From Ampelomyces quisqualis (Eukaryota > Ascomycota > Dothideomycetes > Pleosporales > Phaeosphaeriaceae): a DNA stretch of 64,000 nucleotides. The notes beneath the pieces are model-generated. The model saw only the letters and a program-made list of their open reading frames with translations. It was not told the origin of the DNA and did not search any database. A program made the position numbers and the translations under genes. The stretch covers positions 2,108,001 to 2,172,000 of the forward strand of contig JAGTXZ010000005.1 in assembly GCA_018398575.1 (NCBI GenBank), read 5' to 3'. Positions 10,500 through 20,090 of this stretch are shown piece by piece; positions within the stretch are counted from its first letter, which is position 1, and every line of letters begins with the position of its first letter.

Positions 10500-13427
10500 T
10501 CATGATGCTGCTGGCTTCAAAGCTTGGAGCTTCTCAATCTGTCGCTTCAACATGACTACTGCGCCGAGACTCATTGTCCGCATGCCGTCGCGCTCGCTCA
10601 TGTCTGTTTCGCTTGTGCTCCGTTGAACGGCTTCGTTCGCTGCGTCGATGGCTTTGTCGAGTAACCGCGGTGCATCCTCGTCGTGGCTGCGATACAAGTA
10701 CTCGAGCTCCTGCTTGAACGGCGCAACGTCGTTGGTCAAGGCGTGAGAAATGAATGCGCGGGCACGAAAGTAGGCGCGCTCCGTGTACAGGGCACTGTTG
10801 AGTTTTGTCTCGGGGGCGGAGCGGTGGACGTCGTAGCCTGCTTCGTTGTAGTATGGTTCTTTAACGAGGACGAGACCCATAATTGACACGAGCACTTGCA
10901 GGAGCGTACTTTTGGCGGGACTCCAGCTCTCGTTGCGCTCGTCCGTGTGCCATGTGCCTAGTAAGCTGAGGCAAATCTTTCCGTCTTCGTAGAGGTTGGG
11001 ATTCACGGGGCCGTTGCCGTTTGTCCAGCTGTGGAAGAAGGCTTCTGGCGGTGTTTGGGGGTATGTTGGGGGGAGATGGAAGTCAATGACAAATGGCGCG
11101 TATTCGTAGGGAGTGTCATTAGGGCCGATGATGAGAACACGGAGCAGGTCGAGACGAGACTCCCATGTTCGCACGAAGATGTTTGGAGGTAGCGAAGTGC
11201 TGAGAATCTTGTGCTCTTTTCCTATGCGGCGTAGGAAAGCAGACGAGGAGGCTGATGATTGATGGAGGTACTGGTGATTTGCGGGAGGCGGTGACTCGAG
11301 GATGAGGAATGACAGCAGTGTATCGGTAGGGATTTCTGCATGGTCCTCCTCGACCATGGGTGAAGTGGCGCCCATTTCGCCATGTGATGAATCGTCGTTT
11401 TGCTCCTCTTTCCCAACAGGCGACTTTGTCTCGGGCGTCGTCTTGGATGTGTCAACTTGATGCGGGTCGATGAGATCTGGTATCGACATGTCGTCATGGC
11501 TATCTTCTTCATCCTCTGTTGACCATTCCTCGTCGTCTCCGACGGGTTGCTCGCCGTCCATGCCCTCGTACTCTATCCACATCTCGTTGAAGGAGGCCGA
11601 ATCGAAATCTGACTCGTCTTCGTATTCCGAGTCATTGAGAGACTGCCCGTCCATTCCCATGTTGAGGAACTCATCGTCCATGTCGCTGCTGTAGGCGAGC
11701 GTAACACCCTCGTAGGGTACCTTGACATGGATGACTGGTTTGGCGGCACCCAGACGGACAGTGAGCTTGCCATCTAGACCCAGATCGATGACCTCGCCGA
11801 ACCAGTCGGGGCCTGTCACATTCAGCGGCGCTTGCAGACGCTCGATGGATTCAGGATGAAGCAGCACAAAATCGTTTCTCCGCCGTGTCAGGGCAGGGAA
11901 AGAGTAGATATCGTACAAGCTCACATGTTCGATGTCATCACTCAGGACTCCTGTCGAGAAGGGGCGTAGAATGTCTGGGCCGAAGACCTCGAGCGAAGGG
12001 TTTGTGAACCACCGCACCTGGGCAATGCGGTCGCGCGACTTTACTGCCTGAACAATGCCGACCTTTTCGGGCTTGGTAGTCCAGGTTTCCTCGGCGTTCT
12101 TGGCTTCACGTCCGTCCTTGGAGAAGACGACTTCTCCGGGCCACACCTCGTCATCGTCCTCGACGTTGGGGTCTGGCACCAGCGATATGCTGGGGTGTTC
12201 TGTGACGGTCAGGTCCTGCCACTGTACAGTGACGTGCGTATGCGTTTGCATGACAAGATAGACGTTGAGATCGTAGCCCAGCGACTCGGTCCGCGGGATG
12301 TGCGTCACTCTTCCTTGCGGGTCGCCGCTGGGCAGGGTGTGGGTGCCGTCGTATTTTGCAGCAGCGGCGGCCATGTCTTTGAAGCGGACGCGGTCGCCCA
12401 CTGCCACGTCGGTCACGTGATAGATTCTCTCGGCACCGTTCTCGCCGCGCGGGAGGGTGTGGGCAGCGCTGGCCGTAGGGTCGTACTTGGCGAAGGCGGG
12501 GCTCTCGAAGTCGTCGGGGCCCAGGGTGGCAGGCGGCTCCTCGGCGGACAGGCTGGTGTTGCTGGCGCTGATGCTCCTCGCCAGCCACTGCATGTCCATC
12601 TCGACGGGGCGCGTCTCGACGACGACGCCCTCGGGCCGCACGTGGGGGTCGAAGGCGCCGTATCGCCAGCGGCCCCTGCGCAGGTTGCCCTTTTTGGTCC
12701 GGACGGTGTCGCCGACGCTCAGGCGGTCGAGGGTGACGTCGTCGTGGTCCAGCTCGCTCGCGTCCTCGACGACGACGACCGAGTTGTTGGACAGCTTGAT
12801 GGCCACGTCGTCGTAGACGTTCTCGATGCGGCCGACCCAGTCGCCGTAGACGACCATGTGGCCCTCGTCGTACTCGTGCACGGGGAGCAGCTCGTCGGCG
12901 GGGACGTTGCGCAGGGACAGGTCGGCGCTGGCGGGCTGTGTGAGGAGGCCGCCGTGGTAGTGGGCGGTGGGGAAGAGGGTGCAGGCGGCGGCGTGGCCGA
13001 CGATGGTGCCGCTCATGTGCTCGTCGGGGTCGCGCTTGACCACGTCGCCGACATAGAGGGCGCGGTCGAGCAGCTGCAGGCAGGCCTCGGGGAGCAGCTC
13101 GGTGGTGGTCTGCGTGTGCCACGACACCAGCACCGTGCGCCGGGGCGGGATGCCGTCCTTGAGGAAGCGGGCAAAGGCGGCGGGCGCGACGTCGGCATGG
13201 CGCTGGATGGTGTCGTCGCCATAGTCGCGCTGCGGCCGCGGCTCGTGGCTGTCGACGTTGCCAAACGAGCGCTCGACGACGCCGACGCTGTGGCGGTCGC
13301 CGCGCAGGCCGACCGTGTCGTGGACGCAGAAGACGGTGTCGCGCGGGCGCTGCATGCCTGGATGTGCGTGGCCTAGGTTGTGCGTGGGGACGCGCTGGAG
13401 GGGGCTGGCGCTTATCTCAGTTTCCAT
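10500..13427 (-). CDS. UBE2O-like ubiquitin-conjugating enzyme (E2/E3 hybrid type)
   Basis: Intronless, 975 residues. A long N-terminal region of repeated beta-rich segments (GDWVGRIENVYDDVAIKLSN, GDTVRTKKGNLRRGRW, GDRVRFKD) resembles the CR domains of UBE2O. Acidic linkers follow around residues 600-690. The UBC fold begins near residue 731 (FLRRIGKEHKILSTSLPPNI). It has the HPN-equivalent region and the catalytic cysteine in GKICLSLLGTW (about Cys819), then SPAKSTLLQVLVSIMGLVL. UBE2O-type E2s are large enzymes that load ubiquitin and select substrates themselves. Alternative starts exist: the first six codons (METEIS) lie inside a MITE terminal repeat, and a second Met (MQRPRDTVF) follows about 24 residues later. 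Transcribed divergently from COG8. Confidence 0.88.
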   Translation of the reverse strand: METEISASPLQRVPTHNLGHAHPGMQRPRDTVFCVHDTVGLRGDRHSVGVVERSFGNVDSHEPRPQRDYGDDTIQRHADVAPAAFARFLKDGIPPRRTVLVSWHTQTTTELLPEACLQLLDRALYVGDVVKRDPDEHMSGTIVGHAAACTLFPTAHYHGGLLTQPASADLSLRNVPADELLPVHEYDEGHMVVYGDWVGRIENVYDDVAIKLSNNSVVVVEDASELDHDDVTLDRLSVGDTVRTKKGNLRRGRWRYGAFDPHVRPEGVVVETRPVEMDMQWLARSISASNTSLSAEEPPATLGPDDFESPAFAKYDPTASAAHTLPRGENGAERIYHVTDVAVGDRVRFKDMAAAAAKYDGTHTLPSGDPQGRVTHIPRTESLGYDLNVYLVMQTHTHVTVQWQDLTVTEHPSISLVPDPNVEDDDEVWPGEVVFSKDGREAKNAEETWTTKPEKVGIVQAVKSRDRIAQVRWFTNPSLEVFGPDILRPFSTGVLSDDIEHVSLYDIYSFPALTRRRNDFVLLHPESIERLQAPLNVTGPDWFGEVIDLGLDGKLTVRLGAAKPVIHVKVPYEGVTLAYSSDMDDEFLNMGMDGQSLNDSEYEDESDFDSASFNEMWIEYEGMDGEQPVGDDEEWSTEDEEDSHDDMSIPDLIDPHQVDTSKTTPETKSPVGKEEQNDDSSHGEMGATSPMVEEDHAEIPTDTLLSFLILESPPPANHQYLHQSSASSSAFLRRIGKEHKILSTSLPPNIFVRTWESRLDLLRVLIIGPNDTPYEYAPFVIDFHLPPTYPQTPPEAFFHSWTNGNGPVNPNLYEDGKICLSLLGTWHTDERNESWSPAKSTLLQVLVSIMGLVLVKEPYYNEAGYDVHRSAPETKLNSALYTERAYFRARAFISHALTNDVAPFKQELEYLYRSHDEDAPRLLDKAIDAANEAVQRSTSETDMSERDGMRTMSLGAVVMLKRQIEKLQALKPAAS

Positions 13428-13547
13428 CCGGCTCTGGCGAGCTTACGTAAGTATTTTTGGAGTGGGCTGCTGAGTAATCACCTGATGTAATCAAGTTTGA
13501 TTGGCCAAGGGGCCGTGCGGGGGGGCGTATGGAAAACTGAGATAAGC
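13410..13547. mobile_element. MITE copy 1 (138 bp, non-autonomous inverted-repeat element)
   Basis: The left end begins GCTTATCTCAGTTT at 13410 and the right end is its inverted match, CTGAGATAAGC, finishing at 13547. The repeats match over about 22 bp with small differences. The flanks carry TGGC on both sides (13406-13409 and 13548-13551), a plausible 4-bp target-site duplication. It has no coding capacity. The interior aligns in reverse orientation with the element at 47777-47932. It lies in the promoter shared by the E2 and COG8 genes, and its left repeat contains the E2 start codon (13425-13427). Confidence 0.8.
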
Positions 13548-13696
13548 TGGCGGGGCGTCGCTCTCAGGTACCATATTGTACCCGCCCCACGTACGGAGTA
13601 ATCCGTCCCGTAGTTCCGCCGCCTAGCGTACCGCTCCCACCAAGCTGATTACTGTGTACATCGTAGCCGTAGTCTCAGTGAACGTCCACCACGCCC

Positions 13697-15151
13697 ATGG
13701 CCGACCCATTGTACGAGCTGCTCACCCCCTACCTGCACCCCCAGCACCCCCCGTCGCCGTCGCCGTCCCCCCACAATGCCGTCGCCACCACCTACCTCGC
13801 CCGCCTGACCACCCTCCCGCTCGCCGCCCTCGCCCACTCCGAGCCGCACGCCCTTGCCCACGCCGCCCAGTCGATCCTGCGCTCACTCCAGTCCCTCTCC
13901 AAGCGCTCGCACAAGCCCGTCATCGCCTCGGCCGCCCACCTCGCCCGCCTCGGCGGCACACTCGCCCACCTCGGCCAACATGCGCGCGCCGTACACGCAG
14001 AGCTGCCCGGCCTCGAGACGGCCGCGCAACGCTTCGCCGACAAGTACAGCAAGACCGCCGACAGCGCCATGCTCGACCGGCGGAGAAAGGCAATGCTCCT
14101 GTCCCGGAACGTCGACCGCGTGACCGACGTGCTCGACCTGCCCACGCTGCTCTCGGCCGCCATATCCTCGTCGACCGCCGCCTCCCACGCTGCCTCCTCG
14201 ACGGCCTCCACCAACGCCAACTACGCCACAGCCCTCGACCTCTACGCCCACATCAAGCGCCTGCACACCCTCTACCCCGACTCGCCCCTCGTGTCTTCCC
14301 TCGCCACCCAGGCCGAGCAGGAAATGAAGACCATGGCTGCCAACCTCATCGCATCGCTGCAGTCACAGAGCATCAACCTGGCGGGCGCGATGCGGACCAT
14401 CGCCTGGCTCCGACGCGTCGCGCCTGAGCTGGACCAAGCCTGGACCACCAAGCAAACCACCATTGGCAGCAGAGAAGGCAGTCTCGGCGCTCTCTTCCTG
14501 GTGTGCCGACTGGCATGTCTCGAGTCCATGCTAGCTGCACTCGACCCGCTCAGGGAACTGGCAGACCTTGAAACGGAGCGGCGTCTCGCTGGCACAGCCA
14601 AAGGCGATGCGGGCTGGGCAGTAGGCCAACAGACCGACAAGTATCTGAAAAAGTACCTCGACATCTTTCGGGAGCAGAGCTTCGCCATCATCTCCATGTA
14701 CAAAAGCATCTTCCCATCCGCCCTGCCTGGCCCGGGCTCCGACGAGACTGCTCCTGCCGTCAAGCCCGCCAGCCAACCGAATCCGCTACAACCAATCCCC
14801 TCGGCACTAGCCACGTTCCCTTTACATCTCGTCCAAATCCTCTTCGACGCCCTCCGCACCTACCTACCCAACGTACAAGACCCCGCCGCCCGCGACTCGC
14901 TCCTCACCCAGGTGCTCTACTGCGCCGCCTCGCTGGGACGACTGGGCGGCGACTTCAGCATGATGATAGCACTCCTCGAAGAAGATGTAAGCGTCCAGCT
15001 GCACCAGGCCGAAGCAACCCAAGCGCAACACACGCAAGAAGAATGGGTCCAAGTCATGAAGAAACACCGCGTCCAGGCTTCGCGATTGGAACTGCTCGCT
15101 TCGGGCGTGGGCGCGGGAAGAACAAGTAATCTGTCAAGAAATCCTGAATGA
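13697..15151 (+). CDS. COG8: Conserved oligomeric Golgi complex subunit 8 (Dor1-like)
   Basis: Intronless, 484 residues. The N-terminus MADPLYELLTPYL and the helical run PHALAHAAQSILRSLQSLSK match the Dor1 family. So do ADKYSKTADSAMLDRRRKAM and LSRNVDRVTDVLDLPTLL, which form the segment that packs in the COG lobe B (COG5-8). The middle holds the second conserved patch (HLVQILFDALRTYLPNV). The C-terminus has no extra domain. COG is a tethering complex for retrograde vesicle traffic within the Golgi, on the cytosolic face. The gene is very GC-rich at its 5' end, which produces long artificial open frames on other frames. The start is the first ATG in a CCC-ATG-GCC context. The divergent neighbour is the UBE2O-like gene, with a MITE in between. 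Confidence 0.88.
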   Translation: MADPLYELLTPYLHPQHPPSPSPSPHNAVATTYLARLTTLPLAALAHSEPHALAHAAQSILRSLQSLSKRSHKPVIASAAHLARLGGTLAHLGQHARAVHAELPGLETAAQRFADKYSKTADSAMLDRRRKAMLLSRNVDRVTDVLDLPTLLSAAISSSTAASHAASSTASTNANYATALDLYAHIKRLHTLYPDSPLVSSLATQAEQEMKTMAANLIASLQSQSINLAGAMRTIAWLRRVAPELDQAWTTKQTTIGSREGSLGALFLVCRLACLESMLAALDPLRELADLETERRLAGTAKGDAGWAVGQQTDKYLKKYLDIFREQSFAIISMYKSIFPSALPGPGSDETAPAVKPASQPNPLQPIPSALATFPLHLVQILFDALRTYLPNVQDPAARDSLLTQVLYCAASLGRLGGDFSMMIALLEEDVSVQLHQAEATQAQHTQEEWVQVMKKHRVQASRLELLASGVGAGRTSNLSRNPE

Positions 15152-17046
15152 ATAATGGATACTTGTTCTTCATACCCGCCGTCCTAGCCCAGCGCTAGCT
15201 AGGAAAGAATTCACAGGTGCTCGAAGACAAGCGATTGGGAGATTCGCGAGAGAGAGAAAAGGTTAGCACGCCGGCGGGCAGGCGTGTTGTTCCTAGGAAT
15301 AAGCCGCCGCTGTCGAGGTTGCGCATCGTGGGAAACGGTTGCATTGGCGCACGGCGGCAAGGGGAAGGCAGAATTGTCATTCGAAATCATGGCATGCGAG
15401 AGTGTAGACGAGAATGCCAAGAGCGCCGTAGTCCCGCGGGACACGGGGAATAGTGACCGACGACTGCACAAGACAAGACGAAGTCGTGGAGGGCTTGAAG
15501 AATCTGCTTCACACTGTGATTGCTGCGGAACTAGACGTTTAGGCACCACGCGATTGCTCAGAACGCGGTATCACGTGTCGCTGAGGCACGATGACGTCAA
15601 GCTTCCTCTTGCGGAAAGCTGGCCAAAGACTGTCCCACATCTGCTCAGGAATACGAATACACGCTGTAGAATATCCAAATGTGTAAAGACACTTGAATAA
15701 ATTTCATCGTACGACTTACCACAATGTGTTCCTTTCGTCTGTCTGCTCGTGACGTACATTGGGAGTATGTAAGGGCCCACAAAGACCAACTCAAGTGCGA
15801 TCCTCTTCTAGCGTACTAATAGCTGCAGAAATATCGTGCCTACGCACTTTTTCGTCTGTTGTATCCCGAGGTCCTTGCGAGTTTCCAAGTTCTGCTGACA
15901 CAACTTCTCCGCCTGTGCTTGTTCGCCGCAGCAAAGCGAGCAAAAGTCCATGGCAGCACGTGGCCTGGAAGTATCTTCTCTCATTGTTGTAGTCTGTCTA
16001 CGCTGATAGATCTAGTTCCGCGCGGCAATCTGGCATTGGCATGCTTTTCCGGGTGCTAAACTCTTGTCCAGTGTACAATGGTACCTTGGCCAGCCGTAGC
16101 ACTATCATTCGTATTCTCTCCGTTGGGTGTAGCGGGATAGACAGTGCGTATCTTTTATGGGCTACGCTTAAACTCGCAAGACTGGTGATCTGGGGACGGC
16201 ATCATCGCAGTAGCAAGGCTCAGTTATCCCGACCTTGGGAATCTAGCCAGATTTATTCCACTCAGCCTGCGATGTAAGACTATGTTCACGAGAACGCATT
16301 CAGATGCAAGCGAGAGGGAATGTACTTTTGAGTATGAGCAACGTACTGCACGCACGCGCAGACCGACATCCTGAGCGCGATTAGTTTCGTTCACAAGTCC
16401 CAACACGGGATGTATTCAAGCTGTGGCAATCTTGTTCTCGCTTCGGGCAGCGTAGAGGGCCTCAAGGCACTATTGCTTTACAATCGACGCAGTGATAAGA
16501 CAGTATACTTTGTCATGCTGTATGATGCCAGAAACAGGGCTTCCTCAAAAGCTTGCAGTAGTCGCCTCGATAGGCTTCTATGTACTTGATCATGCTGAGT
16601 CACCCATGGTCTCATGCACAACTGCTTCTTGATATGGCAAGAATTTCACACCTTCCTGAAATGACTCACAGATTATATCAAGGCCACAGGAGAACTTGTA
16701 CTGTAGCGAGGCAGCTTCATTGTCCACTCTTGTTGGTTCTTGTCCAGGGAAGAAGGAAATGAAGCCATCAGGGTATGTAAAGTGCCTGACAAAGGTGCAT
16801 GGTAACAGAAATGACATCCAGCAGAACTTATTGGCGAAATCACGACATGCTCCAACTATGTGCAAGAAAATCAGCGTGTCGTTCGCAATATTATTGGGAG
16901 TATTTTTTTCCAGCTCGAATTTTTACATTGCTACTCAAACTGAAGCTTCTTTGTGCTTATAGAATACAGCTTGATGAACTTCAAGGCTAAATCTAGACAT
17001 CAAACTCTGCATCAGACACTAAAGTACCATGGTTACCTTATTGCGA
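15152..17046. other. gene-poor interval with a possible coding relic
   Basis: No complete gene is recognised in almost 1.9 kb. On the minus strand 16590-16865 (and somewhat upstream) is open and protein-like, with HFTYPDGFISFFPGQEPTRV and DIICESFQEGVKFLPYQEAV. It is isolated and unassigned. I treat it as a possible relic or an exon of an unknown gene. Confidence 0.35.
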
Positions 17047-17988
17047 TCACAAAGCTTCACCAAAAGCAATCAGTAACCACCCGAGAAGTGATAGGCGAAT
17101 AGGAGCTATCTGGATAAGATCTGCGCGCCTTCCTTCGATGAAACAAGAATCTGGGTCTCCGTCCTTGTTGATCCACGTCGCGTAAGCTTCATCGCCAGCT
17201 GTGAATGTTGAATTATCATTCAGCTGATCAAATTTGAATAGAAGCAAGTTCGTCCAGTTGAACAAAGCGACGTATTTGCAGTCCTCAGTTCTCGCGTACA
17301 GACAAACCTGCTTCATATATGGGCGAGCATTTCCTTCCAGCGCAGATTGAGTCCCAAGCTTCAACTGTCCCACCGCATGAGGAGGCGTGCTGGGCGTGAC
17401 CCAGACATTCTCGAAGTGCTTGAACCGAATCATCCCGCGCTTTTTGTACTCCAACACAGCAATCGTGTTGCCGTTCAACTTCTTGAAAATGAGGTCGTAT
17501 CGAACACTGCCTGGTTTTGCGTTTGGAGGGGCGTTCGAACCTGTGGCGAGAAGGCCGGTCCCTCGCAGTGCATGGTTGACTACGGGTGCTGAGAATTCTG
17601 CGTGTAGGGTCCACTGGTCTCTATACCGCACTTTGAGTACTTCCAGAATAGGGCGTATCAAGTACAGTAGTGAGGCGCTAACGACTTCCTGCTCGTTATC
17701 GAGAGCCATGTTGTCAAACGCTGTGGCAAGTCGAAGTTCGTGTAGATGTTGATCGAATGTTTTGCGGTGATCTTTGAGCAGCTTAGTCGCTATGTCGAGG
17801 CATGGCTTGATAGATATGTTGTTGAGAACCCTGGGCTCTTTGGCTGCTGCCGTTTGTGTACCGGAGTTACCTGCGGATCCGCGCGCAGCAGCTGATTTTC
17901 CCAGGTCAGGAAGAAATTGATCGAAACAATCCATGATTTTTGGCGGCAACGCAGCGGTCTGCGAAGGGCTTCTGGTAGAGGTACTCAT
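17047..17988 (-). CDS. PD-(D/E)XK nuclease-like protein, copy 1
   Basis: Intronless, 313 residues, start ATG at 17986-17988. After a low-complexity N-terminus, a helical part (KTFDQHLHELRLATAFDNMA) leads to a restriction-endonuclease-like core. Its elements are Asp165 in RYDLIFKK, Glu180 and Lys182 in AVLEYKKRG, and Gln227 in MKQVCLYA. It closes with YVALFNWTNLLLFKF and a hydrophobic C-terminal helix. The D...ExK...Q order and strand pattern fit the PD-(D/E)XK fold. No DNA-binding or targeting domain is visible. The same landmarks recur in the protein at 23507-24283, so the two are paralogues. It is divergent from a kinase-like gene (18646) across 657 bp. Activity and role are unknown; assignment is from motif spacing only. 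Confidence 0.65.
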   Translation of the reverse strand: MSTSTRSPSQTAALPPKIMDCFDQFLPDLGKSAAARGSAGNSGTQTAAAKEPRVLNNISIKPCLDIATKLLKDHRKTFDQHLHELRLATAFDNMALDNEQEVVSASLLYLIRPILEVLKVRYRDQWTLHAEFSAPVVNHALRGTGLLATGSNAPPNAKPGSVRYDLIFKKLNGNTIAVLEYKKRGMIRFKHFENVWVTPSTPPHAVGQLKLGTQSALEGNARPYMKQVCLYARTEDCKYVALFNWTNLLLFKFDQLNDNSTFTAGDEAYATWINKDGDPDSCFIEGRRADLIQIAPIRLSLLGWLLIAFGEAL

Positions 17989-18645
17989 ATTGCTAGCTAC
18001 AGAGAGAAATTTCGGATGATTTAGAGGGCGTGGTTGAATGGAATAGGCTGAGATAGCGTGAGTTGTGGGAAAACTTTATGGAGGGAGTACTGTTTTGCGT
18101 ACTTGATGCCCTCAGCCACAATAGCAATTCACTAGCTGGGTAATTGAGGCGGTCGATTGAGTCTAGGGTGGGAGGGCTCAGGGCGCGGGAGCCTTCTATA
18201 CTAGTGGGACTTCCATTGTATTCTTGCAACTTGCATTCACGGATTTTGCTTATTCTATCAGCCTGGGTAATTGTATTGTATCTGCCTGGCCTCCAATTCA
18301 CCTGACCAGTGCTCAGTACCGGGAATTTCATCTCATAATCTGTCACACAGGTTGGAAATAACATTTTGACCTTGGGACCAGACGTATTTAAGTCCATTAC
18401 CTAGTTTGTCCTTGAACAATGCACTTGGGTAGTCGCAGGTAATGCCCAAACTTGCTACACTTGGTAAGGGTGACTAAAGGTTACTTCTCCAAATTCATCA
18501 TGTAGGTAAAACTTCCGGGTTATCACTCGGATGGTGAACAGAGGTACACGTGATGACGAAGCTAATGCGTACCTAGGTAGCGCGTCTTGGCGCCATTCCA
18601 CCTCAATGACTTTCGCCGCTATCTCTTCTCTGCAACTTGTCACGG
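17989..18645. promoter_or_regulatory. shared divergent promoter of nuclease-like 1 and kinase-like 1
   Basis: 657 bp separate the two divergent starts, so both genes may be driven from one region. A minus-strand open frame (17993-18397) covers part of it but shows no protein features. No TATA or other element is claimed. Confidence 0.4.
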
Positions 18646-19824
18646 ATGACCTCCACAATGACCTCAGGCTCTGCAACGCTGACCGAAAACGAGCACAAAT
18701 CACCTACAAATGCCAATACTTCCAGCTCCTACGCAAACCTATCAACCAAATCGCACAATTTGATGCACTCTTCAGTGCACGACTTGGATCTCGATGTCAG
18801 TGAATCAGAAGACAGCGACTTCGTCTTGAATTACAGGCCAAGGCTACCTTACTCCAAAGGTTTCAAGTTCACGGCCACACGCCACGAACCGCCAGAGCCT
18901 TATGGACACGGATACGACACGAAACCTCCGCAAAGACAATCAAACTGGAATTCCATGTCATTGGTCGAGTACTGTCTCTCTGAGCCAACCATCACCGGCC
19001 AATCGAGCGTCAGCCACACGCAAACACTGACCATCACGGGGATAATTCGTACTGGTTACGGCCGAGGCGCGCAGCTGGTCGAAGTGAACAACACCATGGT
19101 CGCAAAGATCTACGACCCACTATACTACAACGAATTCAATGATTTCGGTCGCAGGGAAAATGTCGTGAGCAGTGCGGAGGGCGACTATAGCCGTGAGGCC
19201 ATCGCTTACGAAACTTTGCAAGAATCATCCGCGGCGCGTGCAGTGACTCCAGCATATTTTGGCACATGGATTACTGGCATTGAGACACTGGTGGACGGGC
19301 CGGGTACTTCAAGAAAGCAAATGAGACAAGTGCCACTTGTTTTAATCGAACGTTTGTACGGAGAATGCATGAGCTCGATCTCTCCACATCATCTACGCAA
19401 AAGGGTGCGATCACTGATCCTCAAAAAAGTTCTTTATGCGGAAGCCGTTATTTACCAAGCAGGCGTCAACCATTGCGATCTCTCGCCCCGCAACATCATG
19501 GTTCTTGGATCAAATTACGAGAGTCCAACAGTGGCAATCACAGATATCCAGTTGGAGGTGAGAGTGATCGACTTCAACATTGCTGAAGTACTGCGTCATC
19601 CACACTATTACAACAACAAATACTTCGATTCAGCATCGTTAGACCGATGGAAAGATCATCTCCCGTCGCCCATTGTACGTTTTCATGGCTGCCTCAACGA
19701 GTTTATTCCAGGTTGGTGTTCCGATGACGAGGATGCGGATAAGAAGTGGCTGTGGAAACACTTCCATAAGGATCCGCGTTTCGCACCAGTCGACTATAGT
19801 AAGCAAGGGCGCCCAACGCATTGA
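18646..19824 (+). CDS. protein-kinase-like protein, copy 1
   Basis: Intronless, 392 residues; the first in-frame ATG is at 18646. A Ser/Thr-rich N-terminus of about 60 residues precedes a kinase-like fold. Landmarks are the VAIK-type lysine in MVAKIYDPLYY (Lys154), a helix-C glutamate in YSREAIAYETL, and hinge LVLIERLYGE. The catalytic loop is NHCDLSPRN (His276, Asp278, Asn283), followed by VIDFNIAEV (Asp309, with DFG replaced by DFN). There is no glycine-rich P-loop of the normal type, which resembles small-molecule or aminoglycoside-type kinase-like folds. It matches the protein at 21867-22901 over the whole core. Phosphotransfer is possible because Lys, Asp, Asn and Asp are all kept. Substrate unknown. 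Paired head-to-head with nuclease-like copy 1. Confidence 0.7.
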   Translation: MTSTMTSGSATLTENEHKSPTNANTSSSYANLSTKSHNLMHSSVHDLDLDVSESEDSDFVLNYRPRLPYSKGFKFTATRHEPPEPYGHGYDTKPPQRQSNWNSMSLVEYCLSEPTITGQSSVSHTQTLTITGIIRTGYGRGAQLVEVNNTMVAKIYDPLYYNEFNDFGRRENVVSSAEGDYSREAIAYETLQESSAARAVTPAYFGTWITGIETLVDGPGTSRKQMRQVPLVLIERLYGECMSSISPHHLRKRVRSLILKKVLYAEAVIYQAGVNHCDLSPRNIMVLGSNYESPTVAITDIQLEVRVIDFNIAEVLRHPHYYNNKYFDSASLDRWKDHLPSPIVRFHGCLNEFIPGWCSDDEDADKKWLWKHFHKDPRFAPVDYSKQGRPTH

Positions 19825-20090
19825 GCATCAAAAAGCGGCTCAGAGTTTTGTGCCAGTGTCGGCAGTGGCGGAGAGAAAACAGACACAAACGCCAAGGAAT
19901 ATCAGTTGGTGTATTCTCTGGAGGAATGACCTTGAGCTCTGCATTCTGGGGGGCGCTTTATGGCATAAATTTGGGCAGATACGAGTCGAAGCATTTTGCA
20001 GGCGTTCGGTGCTGAATAGCTCATTGAATACAACATACTTGTATTTCTTCTTGGATGACTGTCTGAACATCACACTTCCCGGACGAGCGA

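Noticed and set aside
12151..13376. Long open frames on both strands (323 and 393 codons) overlapping the 5' part of the E2 gene
   Set aside because: They are shadows in GC-rich DNA, highly biased to Arg/Ala/Val with no motif; the E2 frame is the conserved one.
17993..18397. 134-codon minus-strand frame upstream of nuclease-like 1
   Set aside because: Lies in the divergent promoter and lacks conserved features; more likely leader sequence than a gene.
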